From the NCBI GenBank assembly GCA_031288185.1, contig JAITRZ010000033.1, forward strand, positions 1-47,709: DNA of 47,709 nucleotides, given 5' to 3'. The notes below the pieces were generated by a model. The model made no database searches, was not told the DNA's origin, and saw only the letters and a program-made list of their open reading frames with translations. Positions within the stretch are counted from its first letter, which is position 1. Every line of letters starts with the position of its first letter. The stretch comes from Coriobacteriales bacterium. GTDB taxonomy: Bacteria > Actinomycetota > Coriobacteriia > Coriobacteriales > UBA8131. The translations under genes and the position numbers were made by a program. Shown one piece after another: positions 15,061-24,277 of this stretch.

Positions 15061-16155
15061 TCATCCCTGCGAGCGCAGGCGCGTTTCTTGCCAGGCATCG
15101 ATCGCCCATTGGATAAAGAGCTCATACAGGTTGGCGTTGCTGATGCCAACGTAGGAGGCGGCATCTGGCAGCAGGGAAGTGGCGGTCATGCCCGGTATGG
15201 TGTTGGTTTCGATAACCCAGGCGCGGTCATCGGCATCAATAATCATGTCGGTGCGCGATACGCCACAACAGCCAAGGATTTGATGGGCAAGTAGGGCGGC
15301 ACGACTGGCTACAGCGGTGGCGTCTTGAGAGATGCGCGCGGGCACGATATGGCGCGATCCACCTTCGTCATATTTTGACGCATAGTCATAAAACTCATTT
15401 TTGGGGATGATTTCAATGGCCGGAAGCACGCGCGGTTTGCTTGAGCCCAGCACCGGTACTGTGATCTCGGTGCCAGACACATAGCTTTCAATAAGTGCGT
15501 TTGTGCCTAAGGCAAATGCCGCGCTGAGCGCCTGCGGAATGTCTTGTTCGCGGCGGACAATAGTGATACCTACCGAGGAGCCACCAGCAGCCGGCTTGAT
15601 AACACAGGGCAGCCCAAGCTGGGCGCTTATTTCAGCGGGATCGGTTGTGTGGTGGGCATCCTGTCCGGCGCTTAGATACACAAAGCGAGGCGTGTTCAGC
15701 CCAGCGGCGGCGTACAGAAGTTTGCTACGATATTTATCCATTGCCAGGGCGCTGGCCAACACGCCGCTGCCCGTATAGGGAATGTCCATCAGTTCTAGCA
15801 CTCCCTGCATGCAGCCGTCCTCGCCACCTTGGCCGTGCAGGGCGATAAAGGCAACCAGGGGTGGGGGGTGGGGGGTGACCGGCTTAGCATCAGCTTGATG
15901 GTGGGAAGTAGGCTGGGCCTGCGCTTGGGCATCGGCCTGGGCCTGCGTCAATTTGGAAAGAAAACGGGGATCGCCGGTATCTATCTTATATAACCGGTAG
16001 CCCGCATCTTCAAGCACGGTTTCAACGGCGGCGGCAGAGGCCAGCGATACTTCGCGCTCGCTGCTGGTACCGCCATAAAGCAAGGCTACGCTGGGTCGGA
16101 TTTTGGGTGCGGTATCGGTGTTGGGCAGGGGATTTGTGTCTGATGGGATGGCCAT
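15061..16155 (-). CDS. ddl: D-alanine--D-alanine ligase
   Basis: This encodes 364 aa, with AAAGGA upstream of ATG 16155. It is an ATP-grasp enzyme making D-Ala-D-Ala for peptidoglycan. Visible signatures are LLYGGTSSEREVSL, FIALHGQGGEDG, YTGSGVLASALAMDK, CVIKPAAGGSSVGI, the metal-binding WVIETNTIPGMT and the C-terminal YELFIQWAIDAW. A Gln/Ala/His/Pro-rich stretch at ~55-80 (QAQADAQAQAQ) lengthens the N-terminal domain. It is divergent from rlmN with only ~42 bases between the starts. Confidence 0.97.
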   Translation of the reverse strand: MAIPSDTNPLPNTDTAPKIRPSVALLYGGTSSEREVSLASAAAVETVLEDAGYRLYKIDTGDPRFLSKLTQAQADAQAQAQPTSHHQADAKPVTPHPPPLVAFIALHGQGGEDGCMQGVLELMDIPYTGSGVLASALAMDKYRSKLLYAAAGLNTPRFVYLSAGQDAHHTTDPAEISAQLGLPCVIKPAAGGSSVGITIVRREQDIPQALSAAFALGTNALIESYVSGTEITVPVLGSSKPRVLPAIEIIPKNEFYDYASKYDEGGSRHIVPARISQDATAVASRAALLAHQILGCCGVSRTDMIIDADDRAWVIETNTIPGMTATSLLPDAASYVGISNANLYELFIQWAIDAWQETRLRSQG

Positions 16156-16197
16156 GTTACTGTCCTTTCAGGATGGGGCAGTACGCAGGACGACAAG

Positions 16198-17376
16198 ATG
16201 GGTTGCGTCAACGAAAAACAAAAACCTAAGACGTATAATTATAGCATGGGTAAAAAGTTAAACATCAGGAGCCTGGATCATGCGGGCCTGCGAGAAATAG
16301 CGACACGCTATGGACAAAAACCGTTTCGCGGCGACCAGCTGGTCCACTGGCTCTATGGGCGGGGGGCGCGTGATTTTGCAGAAATGGTTAATTTACCAGG
16401 CGATTTTCGTGCCAAACTGGACAGGGACTTTGAGGTAGCGTATCCCACTTTGGTAAAGCGTCAGGTGGCTGCGGATAAAACCCGCAAGTACCTGGTGCAA
16501 CTGGCTGATGGCACATTGGTAGAAACCGTGGCTATTCCTGAGAGGCGGCGTTTAACCGTTTGTCTGTCAACCCAGGTTGGCTGCGCTATGGGTTGCGTCT
16601 TTTGCGCCACCGGGCAGATGGGCCTTATGCGCTCACTGGCCGCTGGTGAGATGCTTGATCAGCTAATGATGGTACGGCAGGATTTTGCCGATGCCACAGG
16701 CGGCGATGCAGTCGATAGGCTCCCCGTAGCACCTGCGGCCGTTGCGGTTGCTGCCAGCACATCTCCCTTGCGCATTAGCAATGTGGTTGCCATGGGCCAG
16801 GGTGAACCGTTTGCCAACTACGATGCTACCCTGGCGGCCTTGCGCATGATTAACGATCCCGCGCTCTATGGCATTGGCGCCCGCCACATCACCGTCTCAA
16901 CCTGCGGCCTGCTGCGCCCCTTGGAGCGTTTTGCCACAGAACCTGAACAGTTTACCCTGGCGATTTCGCTCCATTCCGCCGTGCAGGCCACACGTGACGC
17001 ACTGATGCCGGAGCTTTCCCACCAACCGCTTGCGCAACTGCGCGAGGCGTTGATTTATTATCTACAGAACACCTCACGACGTCCCTCGCTGGAATATGTC
17101 CTTATTGCGGGTGTTAACGACAACGCCGCCGAGCTTGCGGCGCTGCTGGACTTTTGCGCGGTGCCCGCCCCCGGATTTCACGTTAATCTGATACGTCTCA
17201 ATCCCCTGCCTGCTTTAGCCTCTGGTGCGTCTCAGCCTTTGACAAGCGCGGCTCCTGCCGCTATGCGCACCTTTCAAAAAGCCCTGGCTCAGGCTAACGT
17301 CAGTGCCAGTGTGAGGACGCCGCGCGGTGCCGATATCCTGGGCGCCTGTGGCCAACTGGCCTCTCAAGGCGCATGA
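16198..17376 (+). CDS. rlmN: Dual-specificity 23S rRNA/tRNA adenine-C2 methyltransferase (RlmN)
   Basis: This encodes 392 aa if it starts at ATG 16198 (AGGA 8 bases upstream), or 376 aa from ATG 16246, where similarity to the family begins. It is a radical SAM enzyme with CAMGCVFCATGQMG (CX3CX2C for the cluster). It also has MGQGEPFANYDATLAALRM, ITVSTCGLLRPL, SLHSAVQATRD, the YVLIAGVND motif and the catalytic C-terminal Cys in GADILGACGQL. A ~25-residue Ala/Val-rich insert sits after the cluster region. A TATAAT at 16234-16239 lies just before the second ATG. Confidence 0.95.
   Translation: MGCVNEKQKPKTYNYSMGKKLNIRSLDHAGLREIATRYGQKPFRGDQLVHWLYGRGARDFAEMVNLPGDFRAKLDRDFEVAYPTLVKRQVAADKTRKYLVQLADGTLVETVAIPERRRLTVCLSTQVGCAMGCVFCATGQMGLMRSLAAGEMLDQLMMVRQDFADATGGDAVDRLPVAPAAVAVAASTSPLRISNVVAMGQGEPFANYDATLAALRMINDPALYGIGARHITVSTCGLLRPLERFATEPEQFTLAISLHSAVQATRDALMPELSHQPLAQLREALIYYLQNTSRRPSLEYVLIAGVNDNAAELAALLDFCAVPAPGFHVNLIRLNPLPALASGASQPLTSAAPAAMRTFQKALAQANVSASVRTPRGADILGACGQLASQGA
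16234..16239 (+). promoter_or_regulatory. Candidate -10 box 6 bases before the inner rlmN ATG
   Basis: A perfect TATAAT ends at 16239 and the family-consistent ATG lies at 16246, where transcription would begin. That would make a leaderless mRNA, which is common in actinobacteria. No good -35 lies 17 bases upstream (ACGAAA), and the match could be chance. Confidence 0.3.
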
Positions 17377-17392
17377 GGGGAGCAAGGGCGGG

Positions 17393-17995
17393 CTAGTGCC
17401 GGCGCTGGTGGTGCTTGCGCAGGGCCGTAGTACGCGATACCAGAAAGGTAATATCAGCTAGCTGCTTGCCCGTGATTTCCTGCATTTTCAAACGATAGAT
17501 CTCTTTATTCATGCTTAATTCAGCGGCAAAAGCGGCGTCGTCCACATAAACCAGTACCTCGTCAGCAGCTGAACGCCTGGAATAGACCACGCTGTCAGTG
17601 TGCTCAGCCATGAGGGGCGGAGCGACCATCTGCCAGGCTACCTGTAGATTGGTAACCTTGTGGCGGCCGCAGTCTCGGCGGCCAAAGGAGGGGCTCTTTT
17701 GGGAGTGAGGGCGGTTGTGCTGGGCGGCTGCGGAGCTGGGCGCGTTTGGAGGGGCTGTTGATGCTGGGGCCGTTTGAGGTGAGGCGCAGGAAGGGCGCGA
17801 AACGTGGGAGCCATTGGTGCCGCATGAAGCGCTGGGGTTGTGTGTAGCGTCTTGGTCACGCGAACCTGGCCTGCCGGCGGCCTGGGCATCCTGCTGGCCG
17901 CGCCGTTCCAATTGAAGTAAGGCTAGCTCATATTCATCAGCCAGACTAGAAAAGCGGCGGTTGCGTTGGGGCTTTTTGTGTTTTGCGGCAGCCAT
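17393..17995 (-). CDS. dciA: DUF721 / DciA-like helicase-loader family protein
   Basis: This encodes 200 aa. The C-terminal ~90 residues carry the DUF721 fold: AWQMVAPPLMAEHTDSVVY, VLVYVDDAAFAAELSMNKE and LADITFLVSR. The N-terminus is basic (KHKKPQRNRRF). The middle (~35-115) is a Ser/Ala/Pro/Gln low-complexity linker. DciA-type proteins help load the replicative helicase DnaB. Placement next to recF and dnaN is typical of actinobacteria. It converges with rlmN, 16 bases away. Confidence 0.85.
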   Translation of the reverse strand: MAAAKHKKPQRNRRFSSLADEYELALLQLERRGQQDAQAAGRPGSRDQDATHNPSASCGTNGSHVSRPSCASPQTAPASTAPPNAPSSAAAQHNRPHSQKSPSFGRRDCGRHKVTNLQVAWQMVAPPLMAEHTDSVVYSRRSAADEVLVYVDDAAFAAELSMNKEIYRLKMQEITGKQLADITFLVSRTTALRKHHQRRH

Positions 17996-18069
17996 AGGTT
18001 CCCCTTCTCAGGTTAGCGCAACAGGCCATAGAGCTAAAGCCGTTTGCGCGCTCAGATGCAACAACCAGA

Positions 18070-19347
18070 TCAGCCCGCCTGCTCCGCCTCATACGGCAGG
18101 CGTAAAAGTTGCGCGCGCTGGAGGGTCTGCTGGTCAAAATAGTTCAGGTTGGTGGTGGTGATAAAGGTCTGTGTATCGTTGTTAAGCAGTTTGAGCAGTT
18201 GCTCCCGGCGACCAGCATCCAGCTCTGACATCACGTCGTCTAATAATAACATGGGCTGAGCACCCGTGACCTCTTTAAGCACAACAATCTCGGCCATTTT
18301 TAGTGCGAGCGCAACGCCGCGCTGCTGTCCCTGAGAGCCAAAGTGTCGCGCGTCACGACCATTTATCAACAGGTCGATCCGGTCTTTGTGCGGCCCTATC
18401 AGCGCTCGGTGTGCCGCTTTTTCCCTCTGCCAGTTATCGGCAATGGCCGCTTCCAGTTGTGTCTGTACTGCTGCAATCGTATTGTGCTCACGCGCCTCAC
18501 ACCTATCCGGTGGCGTGCCGTTCTCTGGGGATTCGTTTGCTGTGGGCCGCCCGTCTTCTTGCAACGTTCTGATCTCACCGTTGTGTGGCATCCTGGATTC
18601 ACTGTCCTCACCGTTGTGTGGCAAACAGGGCTCACTGCCGTGTGGCGCCACAAGACACGCGCTACTGTGGGTTGGCCAGTAGTGCGCAGCCAGCTGTTCA
18701 CCGCCGGAAAGGTGTCCATAGATTGTCGCAGCGTTGCTGAATAGTTGACGATACAGCCCCAGGCGGTGAACAAACAGCGACGCGCCCAGCGCGGCTACCC
18801 TCTGGTTCCAGGATTCAAGCACCCTCAGGTCAGGAGCATCAAGACGCAACAGAAGATTTTTTTGCTGCAGGCTGCGCCGGTAGTCACGCCTGATGCTGGC
18901 AAAGGTGCGCGAGAGCCGAGCGCCTAGTCCGTCAATCAGGTCTCGGCGCAGGGCAGGTTGACCCTTGGCCAGTTCCAGGTCGTCGGGCGAAAACAGCGCG
19001 GCAGGCACCATGCCGGCCAGTTCTACGCCACCACGCTTTTTGTCGTTATGAAAAAACGCGCGTTTGCCGTCCGCTATGCGCAAGGCGATATGGGCTGGTA
19101 CGCCCGTGGGCAGGTTGTAGTGCATCGTAATCCGGCAGGGATCGCTTGGGACGGACTGCCAACGCACCAATTCTCTCCATCCGGGACGTCGAAAGGACTC
19201 CTGCATACTAAGGAGCTGCAGTGCCTCGATCAGGTTGGTCTTGCCTACCGCATTGTCGCCAACGATAATTACCAGCGGGCTGGTAAAGCTCAGATCAAGC
19301 TGCTGGTGATTTCTAAAATTAACAAGATTGAGTTGTTGAACGCGCAT
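18070..19347 (-). CDS. recF: DNA replication/repair protein RecF
   Basis: This encodes 425 aa, versus ~360-370 usual. It has Walker A GDNAVGKTNLIEAL (30-43), the signature GSQGQQRGVALALKMAE and Walker B PMLLLDDVMSELD. RecF binds gapped DNA with RecO and RecR. A hydrophilic insert at ~226-290 accounts for the extra length. It contains repeated PHNGE units, and at DNA level (~18580-18650) TCACCGTTGTGTGGCA repeats. dciA lies 74 bases downstream and dnaN 158 bases upstream on the same strand. Confidence 0.97.
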   Translation of the reverse strand: MRVQQLNLVNFRNHQQLDLSFTSPLVIIVGDNAVGKTNLIEALQLLSMQESFRRPGWRELVRWQSVPSDPCRITMHYNLPTGVPAHIALRIADGKRAFFHNDKKRGGVELAGMVPAALFSPDDLELAKGQPALRRDLIDGLGARLSRTFASIRRDYRRSLQQKNLLLRLDAPDLRVLESWNQRVAALGASLFVHRLGLYRQLFSNAATIYGHLSGGEQLAAHYWPTHSSACLVAPHGSEPCLPHNGEDSESRMPHNGEIRTLQEDGRPTANESPENGTPPDRCEAREHNTIAAVQTQLEAAIADNWQREKAAHRALIGPHKDRIDLLINGRDARHFGSQGQQRGVALALKMAEIVVLKEVTGAQPMLLLDDVMSELDAGRREQLLKLLNNDTQTFITTTNLNYFDQQTLQRAQLLRLPYEAEQAG

Positions 19348-19505
19348 GCTGGTAGGGTATCTTGGCCAAGGTCAGACTCTGGTAACCAGCGGGCAGCCGC
19401 CCAGATGACAGAAAGCCTGGGTTTTTGGCAATAAGTCGCTGTTTGGTGCGTGTCTTGTTTTTTCTTGCATGTCTTGTTTCCCGTATCAGGGTCACACGTA
19501 AGCGC

Positions 19506-20747
19506 CTAATGGTCTAAGCGCACCGGCATGGTCAGGTAAAAGTAGTCGCTTGAATCAAGGGTCTTAAAAATACCGGGTTTAACAGGGGTTTGTGCCTCAA
19601 AGACAATTTCCTTGGCATCAGCTGCGGTTAGTCCATCCAAAATATACTGGTGGTTAAAGCCCATTTCCAGCCCTTCGCCATCTATCTGGGCCACCAGGCT
19701 CTCTGAGGCCTCGCCAACATCTTGAGCAGAAGCGCGCACCTCTAATAATTGAACCTCTGGATGCAACAAAAAACGCACTGGGGTGTTGTTTTTGGCTACT
19801 ACTGACACACGCTTGACCGCGCTTAGCAACACCTCTGTCTCAACGGTAACGGTGACCGTTTTTTGGGTGGGAATAATTTGTTCATAATTTGGGTAATTGC
19901 CTTCGATCTTGCGGGAGATGAAGGTGGTGGAGCCAAAGCGAAAAATAATCTGGTTTTCAGCCTCACCAATGGTAAGGCTGGCGGTATCGCCGGCAATGCG
20001 GCAGATGTCTTCCAAAAGCAGGCCAGGGATGATCATTTCAAGGCTTGTGGCAAACTCCGGCTTGTTGGTGGCTGGTGTCTCAGCATCAGTGCTGCTTGCA
20101 GCAACATCTGGCTTGCTATCTGCCACACTGTCAGCGCCAGCGCTGGCATTGGCGGGTGGCTTCACTGCACTGGTAGCTGCCTGAGCAGTGCCCGGTTGGG
20201 TTAGGTCAGCTGTGCTTATGGCTAAGCGATAGGAGTCAGTAGCAACCAGGCGCAGTTTTGATTCTTCGACTTGAAAGAACACACCGGCTAAGACGGGCCG
20301 ATTGTTTTCCCGCGAAACTGAGCGTACCACCCGTTTGACCATTTGCTGAAGTAAGGTGGTGGGCAGCTCAACAGAGCGAGAAGGCACGACCTGGGGAAAC
20401 TGCGGAAAGTCTATCGGGTTCATGGTGGACACACGAAAATGAGCGCCCTGGCAATTAATCAACAGTTGGTCACTGTCAAGCGCTAGTTCTACAGCCGCCT
20501 CCGGCAGGCTTTTTACGATGTCAAAAAATAGTTTACCGGGAGCAACAATAGCACCGGGCTCTTCAATGAGGGCGTCTTCTTGGTGCCTGACGGAGGTCTC
20601 CAGATCAGAGGTTTCAAAAACCACTCCATCAGCAGTAGCGTTGATATGGACACCGGAGAGTACCGGTAGGGTGCTTTGCCTGCTGAGCCCGCGTGAAACC
20701 AGCTCAAGGCTTTGTGCTAACCGGTTTTTCTCTATTGTGAACTTCAT
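19506..20747 (-). CDS. dnaN: DNA polymerase III beta sliding clamp
   Basis: This encodes 413 aa, with GAGG just before ATG 20747. The three clamp domains are clear: MKFTIEKNRLAQSLELVSRG at the start, LRLVATDSYRLAIS in the middle, and the C-terminal FKTLDSSDYFYLTMPVRL. A Ser/Ala/Asp/Pro-rich insert occupies ~181-232, directly after RLAIS and before the next strand, and explains why it is ~40 residues longer than usual. dnaA is not adjacent; it lies 21.5 kb away with the accessory island between. Confidence 0.98.
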   Translation of the reverse strand: MKFTIEKNRLAQSLELVSRGLSRQSTLPVLSGVHINATADGVVFETSDLETSVRHQEDALIEEPGAIVAPGKLFFDIVKSLPEAAVELALDSDQLLINCQGAHFRVSTMNPIDFPQFPQVVPSRSVELPTTLLQQMVKRVVRSVSRENNRPVLAGVFFQVEESKLRLVATDSYRLAISTADLTQPGTAQAATSAVKPPANASAGADSVADSKPDVAASSTDAETPATNKPEFATSLEMIIPGLLLEDICRIAGDTASLTIGEAENQIIFRFGSTTFISRKIEGNYPNYEQIIPTQKTVTVTVETEVLLSAVKRVSVVAKNNTPVRFLLHPEVQLLEVRASAQDVGEASESLVAQIDGEGLEMGFNHQYILDGLTAADAKEIVFEAQTPVKPGIFKTLDSSDYFYLTMPVRLDH

Positions 20748-21147
20748 AGCGCCTCGTTTCTTGCCGGGGTCGGCCGGTCGCCAACACCTATTTGGGAGTC
20801 TACCGGCTCAGTTGCACAAACGGGCTTAACTCGCCCTAGGCTTGCGACTTGACCTTCCGCGCCTGTCCCAACCATATGCGTCCAGGCAACGTCAGCCAGT
20901 GAACATCCTAACACATTCTAACGGGTACTTTGACGCAATATAGGGTAATCTACCAGCCACCACAACAGACAAGGGGCTTTCATCCCATTGGCACTAGGGT
21001 TCGCGTTGCAGGGGTTCTGGGCGGTTTACCTGCGGATAGACAGCCGTTTGAGCTTCAGGCGTTTTGCACTATGGGCAAGACGGCTCATGGGGACTATATT
21101 GGATACAAGGCGCGAGCCTACCCCCAATACAGGCGCTAGGAGGATCA
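20748..21147. other. 400-base intergenic region at the dnaN / island junction
   Basis: It separates divergent dnaN and the OYE gene and must hold both promoters. I see no gene; small open frames here have no protein-like character. The strong ribosome site TAGGAGG at 21137-21143 belongs to the OYE gene. No attachment-site repeat or tRNA end was found that would mark an island boundary. Confidence 0.5.
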
Positions 21148-23106
21148 GTGGCGCGTTTCAATGACTTCCCTCATCTGTTTGAGCCTTTCGCGATTGGCAA
21201 GATGGAACTAAAGAACCGCTTGGTGTTCGCGCCAGTGGTTTCTGGTCACGCCACGGTGCGAGATGGCGAGGTCACCGAAGGCTTAGTAGACTTTATTGGC
21301 GCCTGCGCGCGTACCGGCGTATCCCGGGTTGGTGTTGGAGCGACACCTGTGGATTTAGGCCGCGCGCGAGATTTTTTTGGCTGCCTAAGCGCTACACGTG
21401 ATACTGATGTGCCCGGAATCCGCAGGCTGGTGGAAGAAGCGCACCGATATGATGCCAAGTTTTCTGTGGAATTGTTACACGCCGGGCGCATCGCCCATCC
21501 TGAGGCTTTAGCTGGCCGTCTGGCCTATGTGCCGTGGTTGGCGCCGGACATGGATCCGGAAAGGGTTTTTCAAATCGGCAAAGCCGAGATGGACGAGATA
21601 ATCGGCTTGTTTGTGGCGGCGGCACGTCGCTTGGCCGAGGCCGGTTGTGATGAAGTGTTGATTCACGGTGCCCATGGTAACCTTATCAGCGGCTTTCTTT
21701 CCCCAGCAACCAACCAGCGCGACGATGAATTTGGTTCATCGCCAGAAAACCGAGCCCGTTTTCCTCTCCAGATACTTAAGGCAGTGCGCGCCGAAGTGGG
21801 CAACTCTTTAAACATTGAGTATCGCATCTCCCAAAACGAATACGCCGCAGGCACAATCAGCTTGGAAGACGTCATTGGTTTTTTGCAAATGGCCAGTGGC
21901 TCTATCGACAGTGCGCATCTTTCTGGGGGCTGGATTTTCGATCCAAACTGGATACGCAAAATGATGCCTTCTTATTGCGAACCGCGCTGTCTAAACGTGG
22001 AACGAGCTGCCCTTATTCATAAGGCTCTGGATATCCCTACCGTGGTTGTAGGTAACATCACCAGCGCAGAGCAGGCCGAGCAGATTCTGGCGCATGGCCA
22101 GGCCTCGTTGGTGGCAATGGCCCGAGCCCATTTGGCCGATCTGGAACTGGTGCGCAAGGTTTACCACGGCCAGCCGGAAAGGGTTCGGCCTTGCCTGCGC
22201 TGCATTGAGTGCGCGGCGCGCCCAGCGATGGGCGGCGGCGTACGCTGTGCGGTGAATCCGGCCTTGGGCAGAGAGAATAAATATGCAGTGCTCACTCCGG
22301 CCGCCAAGCCAAAGAAAATACTGGTAATTGGCGGCGGCCCAGCTGGTATGCAACTGGCCCAAGTGGCCACGGCGCGCGGACACCACGTGAGCCTGTACGA
22401 GCGAGAGGCTAGCTTAGGAGGCAGACTGAAAGAAGCCTCGGTGCTCTTCAAAAAGGCTGATACACATCAAGGCTACTTGCGTTGGAGTGTGCAGGCCACA
22501 TTGGAGTGTGGTGCCCAGATTCACTTGAACAGCACAGTAAATGCGGGTCTGATTGCCGCGGAGAGCCCGGACGTGGTGGTTAATGCCAGCGGCGGCCTGC
22601 ACTACCAACCGCCAATCGACGGCCTGGACTCTGAGAAAGTGGTCAGTATCAGCGATGCCGAGTTGGGACACGCTTTGTTGGGATCGCGGGTGTTAGTGAT
22701 GGGAGGGGGAATTTCTGGTTTAGAGTGCGCAATCCAACTGGCCTATCAAGGTCATCAGGTCACCGTCATTGACCGCTTGCCCACCGAGCGACTCTGGCGC
22801 GAAGTTATGGACGAACTGCGTAGCGGGTTACTGGAACTCAAACAGCAATATGCTGTGGAACTGATAGACAATGCTACCATCACCAGCATCAGCAACGCTG
22901 CCGTAGAATATCGCCAAGGTGACGGAGCGCTCAAAACTGCACTGGCCGACACGTATGTGGCTTCTTTTGGTATTGTCGCCAACAAACAGTTCAATGCCGC
23001 CATGCGCGCAACCATCCCCGATGTCTACACTGTTGGCGATGCCCGTGAGCCACGCAACATTTTTTGGGCCAATATGGATGCCTTCAATTTGGCCGTGGAG
23101 CTGTAG
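21148..23106 (+). CDS. FMN/FAD/[4Fe-4S] ene-reductase, Old Yellow Enzyme family (BaiCD / dienoyl-CoA reductase type)
   Basis: This encodes 652 aa from GTG 21148, chosen for TAGGAGG just upstream. The N-terminal TIM barrel (~1-345) binds FMN: FEPFAIGKMELKNRLVFAP, LLHAGR, HGAHGNLISGFLSPATNQR and DDEFGSSPENRARFP. A Cys cluster CLRCIECAARPAMGGGVRC binds one [4Fe-4S]. Two dinucleotide folds follow: VIGGGPAGMQLAQVA for FAD and VMGGGISGLECA for NAD(P)H. The family reduces C=C bonds next to a carbonyl, as in fatty acid, bile acid and isoflavone metabolism. The substrate cannot be told from sequence. The SDR gene follows, probably co-transcribed. Confidence 0.9.
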   Translation: MARFNDFPHLFEPFAIGKMELKNRLVFAPVVSGHATVRDGEVTEGLVDFIGACARTGVSRVGVGATPVDLGRARDFFGCLSATRDTDVPGIRRLVEEAHRYDAKFSVELLHAGRIAHPEALAGRLAYVPWLAPDMDPERVFQIGKAEMDEIIGLFVAAARRLAEAGCDEVLIHGAHGNLISGFLSPATNQRDDEFGSSPENRARFPLQILKAVRAEVGNSLNIEYRISQNEYAAGTISLEDVIGFLQMASGSIDSAHLSGGWIFDPNWIRKMMPSYCEPRCLNVERAALIHKALDIPTVVVGNITSAEQAEQILAHGQASLVAMARAHLADLELVRKVYHGQPERVRPCLRCIECAARPAMGGGVRCAVNPALGRENKYAVLTPAAKPKKILVIGGGPAGMQLAQVATARGHHVSLYEREASLGGRLKEASVLFKKADTHQGYLRWSVQATLECGAQIHLNSTVNAGLIAAESPDVVVNASGGLHYQPPIDGLDSEKVVSISDAELGHALLGSRVLVMGGGISGLECAIQLAYQGHQVTVIDRLPTERLWREVMDELRSGLLELKQQYAVELIDNATITSISNAAVEYRQGDGALKTALADTYVASFGIVANKQFNAAMRATIPDVYTVGDAREPRNIFWANMDAFNLAVEL

Positions 23107-23263
23107 CCTCAATGCTATCAGGAGCTGGAGCCGCCATGCTATCGTTTCTGTTATTTTCGCTAGATTTTTTAGCTAAAAATGGCGCAAACCTGAAGTCACG
23201 AGGTTGATGGCCTCACATCTATAAGCAATGTGGACCACCGTAAGGCGGCGGATTGGAGGAAAC

Positions 23264-24097
23264 ATGACAGGCAGAATTGAAGGCAAAGTCTGTGTCATCA
23301 CTGGCGCGTCGTCTGGTATAGGCGCGGCCGCAGCGAGGCTTTTTGCTGCTGAAGGCGGCAAGGTGGTGTTAGCGGCGAGACGCGACAAAACCCAAGATGT
23401 TGCAGATGCAATCACCACGGCAGGCGGCGAGGCGATTTTCATTCGCACCGACGTTTTGAACCTGAGCGACATTGACAACGTAATCGCGGGCAGCCTGGAA
23501 GCTTTTGGCCGCATTGACGTTTTCTTTGGTAACGCTGGCGTGGGTAACTTTTTTGCTATTGAGGATATGGATCTGGAGAAGGACTTCTACTGCACCATCG
23601 ACACTTTCATGCGCGCAAATTGGTGGGCGGCCAAACGCTGTTTACCCATCATGGTTAAACAAGGCAAGGGTGACTTTATCTTCACCGCCTCCACCGCAGC
23701 TTACAATGGCGTAGCTATGGGCAGCGTCTACGCCGCCGGCAAGGCAGGTTTACTCTCACTTTCGCGCTCGTTGGCGATGGGCTATGGCAAATACAACATC
23801 CGCTCCAACGTGGTTGTCCCCGGACTCACCACCACCGAGCTTTCGCCGGCCGGTGGAGCCATGGAAAAGATGCAACGGCCCTTCATTCCAATGGGCAGGG
23901 CCGGCACAGCCGAGGAAGTGGCATACGCCGCATTGTTTTTTGCCTCTGACGAGTGTCGCTATGCCACTGGCACCGAACTAATTATCGACGGTGGCGGCGA
24001 CCACCTGGGTGTCCTGTATCCACAGGCGGATGCCGGTGCGATAGACAATGAAGGTTTTAACATTGCTGAGGGTGGCGTCACAAAGACAATAGAATAG
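23264..24097 (+). CDS. Short-chain dehydrogenase/reductase
   Basis: This encodes 277 aa; ATG 23264 follows GGAGG at good spacing. It has the Rossmann motif VCVITGASSGIGAAAA, the NAG motif FFGNAGVG, the catalytic Ser in TASTAAYNG, the YAAGK pair (Tyr-x-x-x-Lys), and a C-terminal IIDGGGD. AARRDK after beta2 suggests preference for NADP(H). An extra ~25-residue tail follows the usual end of the fold. SDRs of this kind interconvert ketones and alcohols. Next to an OYE-type reductase, it may act on the same substrate. Confidence 0.9.
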   Translation: MTGRIEGKVCVITGASSGIGAAAARLFAAEGGKVVLAARRDKTQDVADAITTAGGEAIFIRTDVLNLSDIDNVIAGSLEAFGRIDVFFGNAGVGNFFAIEDMDLEKDFYCTIDTFMRANWWAAKRCLPIMVKQGKGDFIFTASTAAYNGVAMGSVYAAGKAGLLSLSRSLAMGYGKYNIRSNVVVPGLTTTELSPAGGAMEKMQRPFIPMGRAGTAEEVAYAALFFASDECRYATGTELIIDGGGDHLGVLYPQADAGAIDNEGFNIAEGGVTKTIE

Positions 24098-24123
24098 CGG
24101 CCTCGACAATCATGTTGCTATCA

Positions 24124-24163
24124 CCCAGGGTCTGTCATGCTTTTTCGCATGACAGACCCTGGG
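24124..24163. terminator. Perfect 17-bp inverted repeat between convergent genes
   Basis: CCCAGGGTCTGTCATGC (24124-24140) and GCATGACAGACCCTGGG (24147-24163) form a perfect stem with a TTTTTC loop. It lies between the ends of the SDR (+) and flavoprotein (-) genes, so it most likely stops transcription from both sides. It lacks a long U tract after the stem, which makes it an unusual intrinsic terminator. Confidence 0.75.
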
Positions 24164-24277
24164 ACTAGAGTGCCAAAAATCCACAAGTGCAGCTTGAAGG
24201 CTGTGCTTGCGTGCTGACGAGAGGCTGGTTATTGCCCTGTAGCATGTCTATTATTGGCCCGGCCGCAGCCTTGCGGT

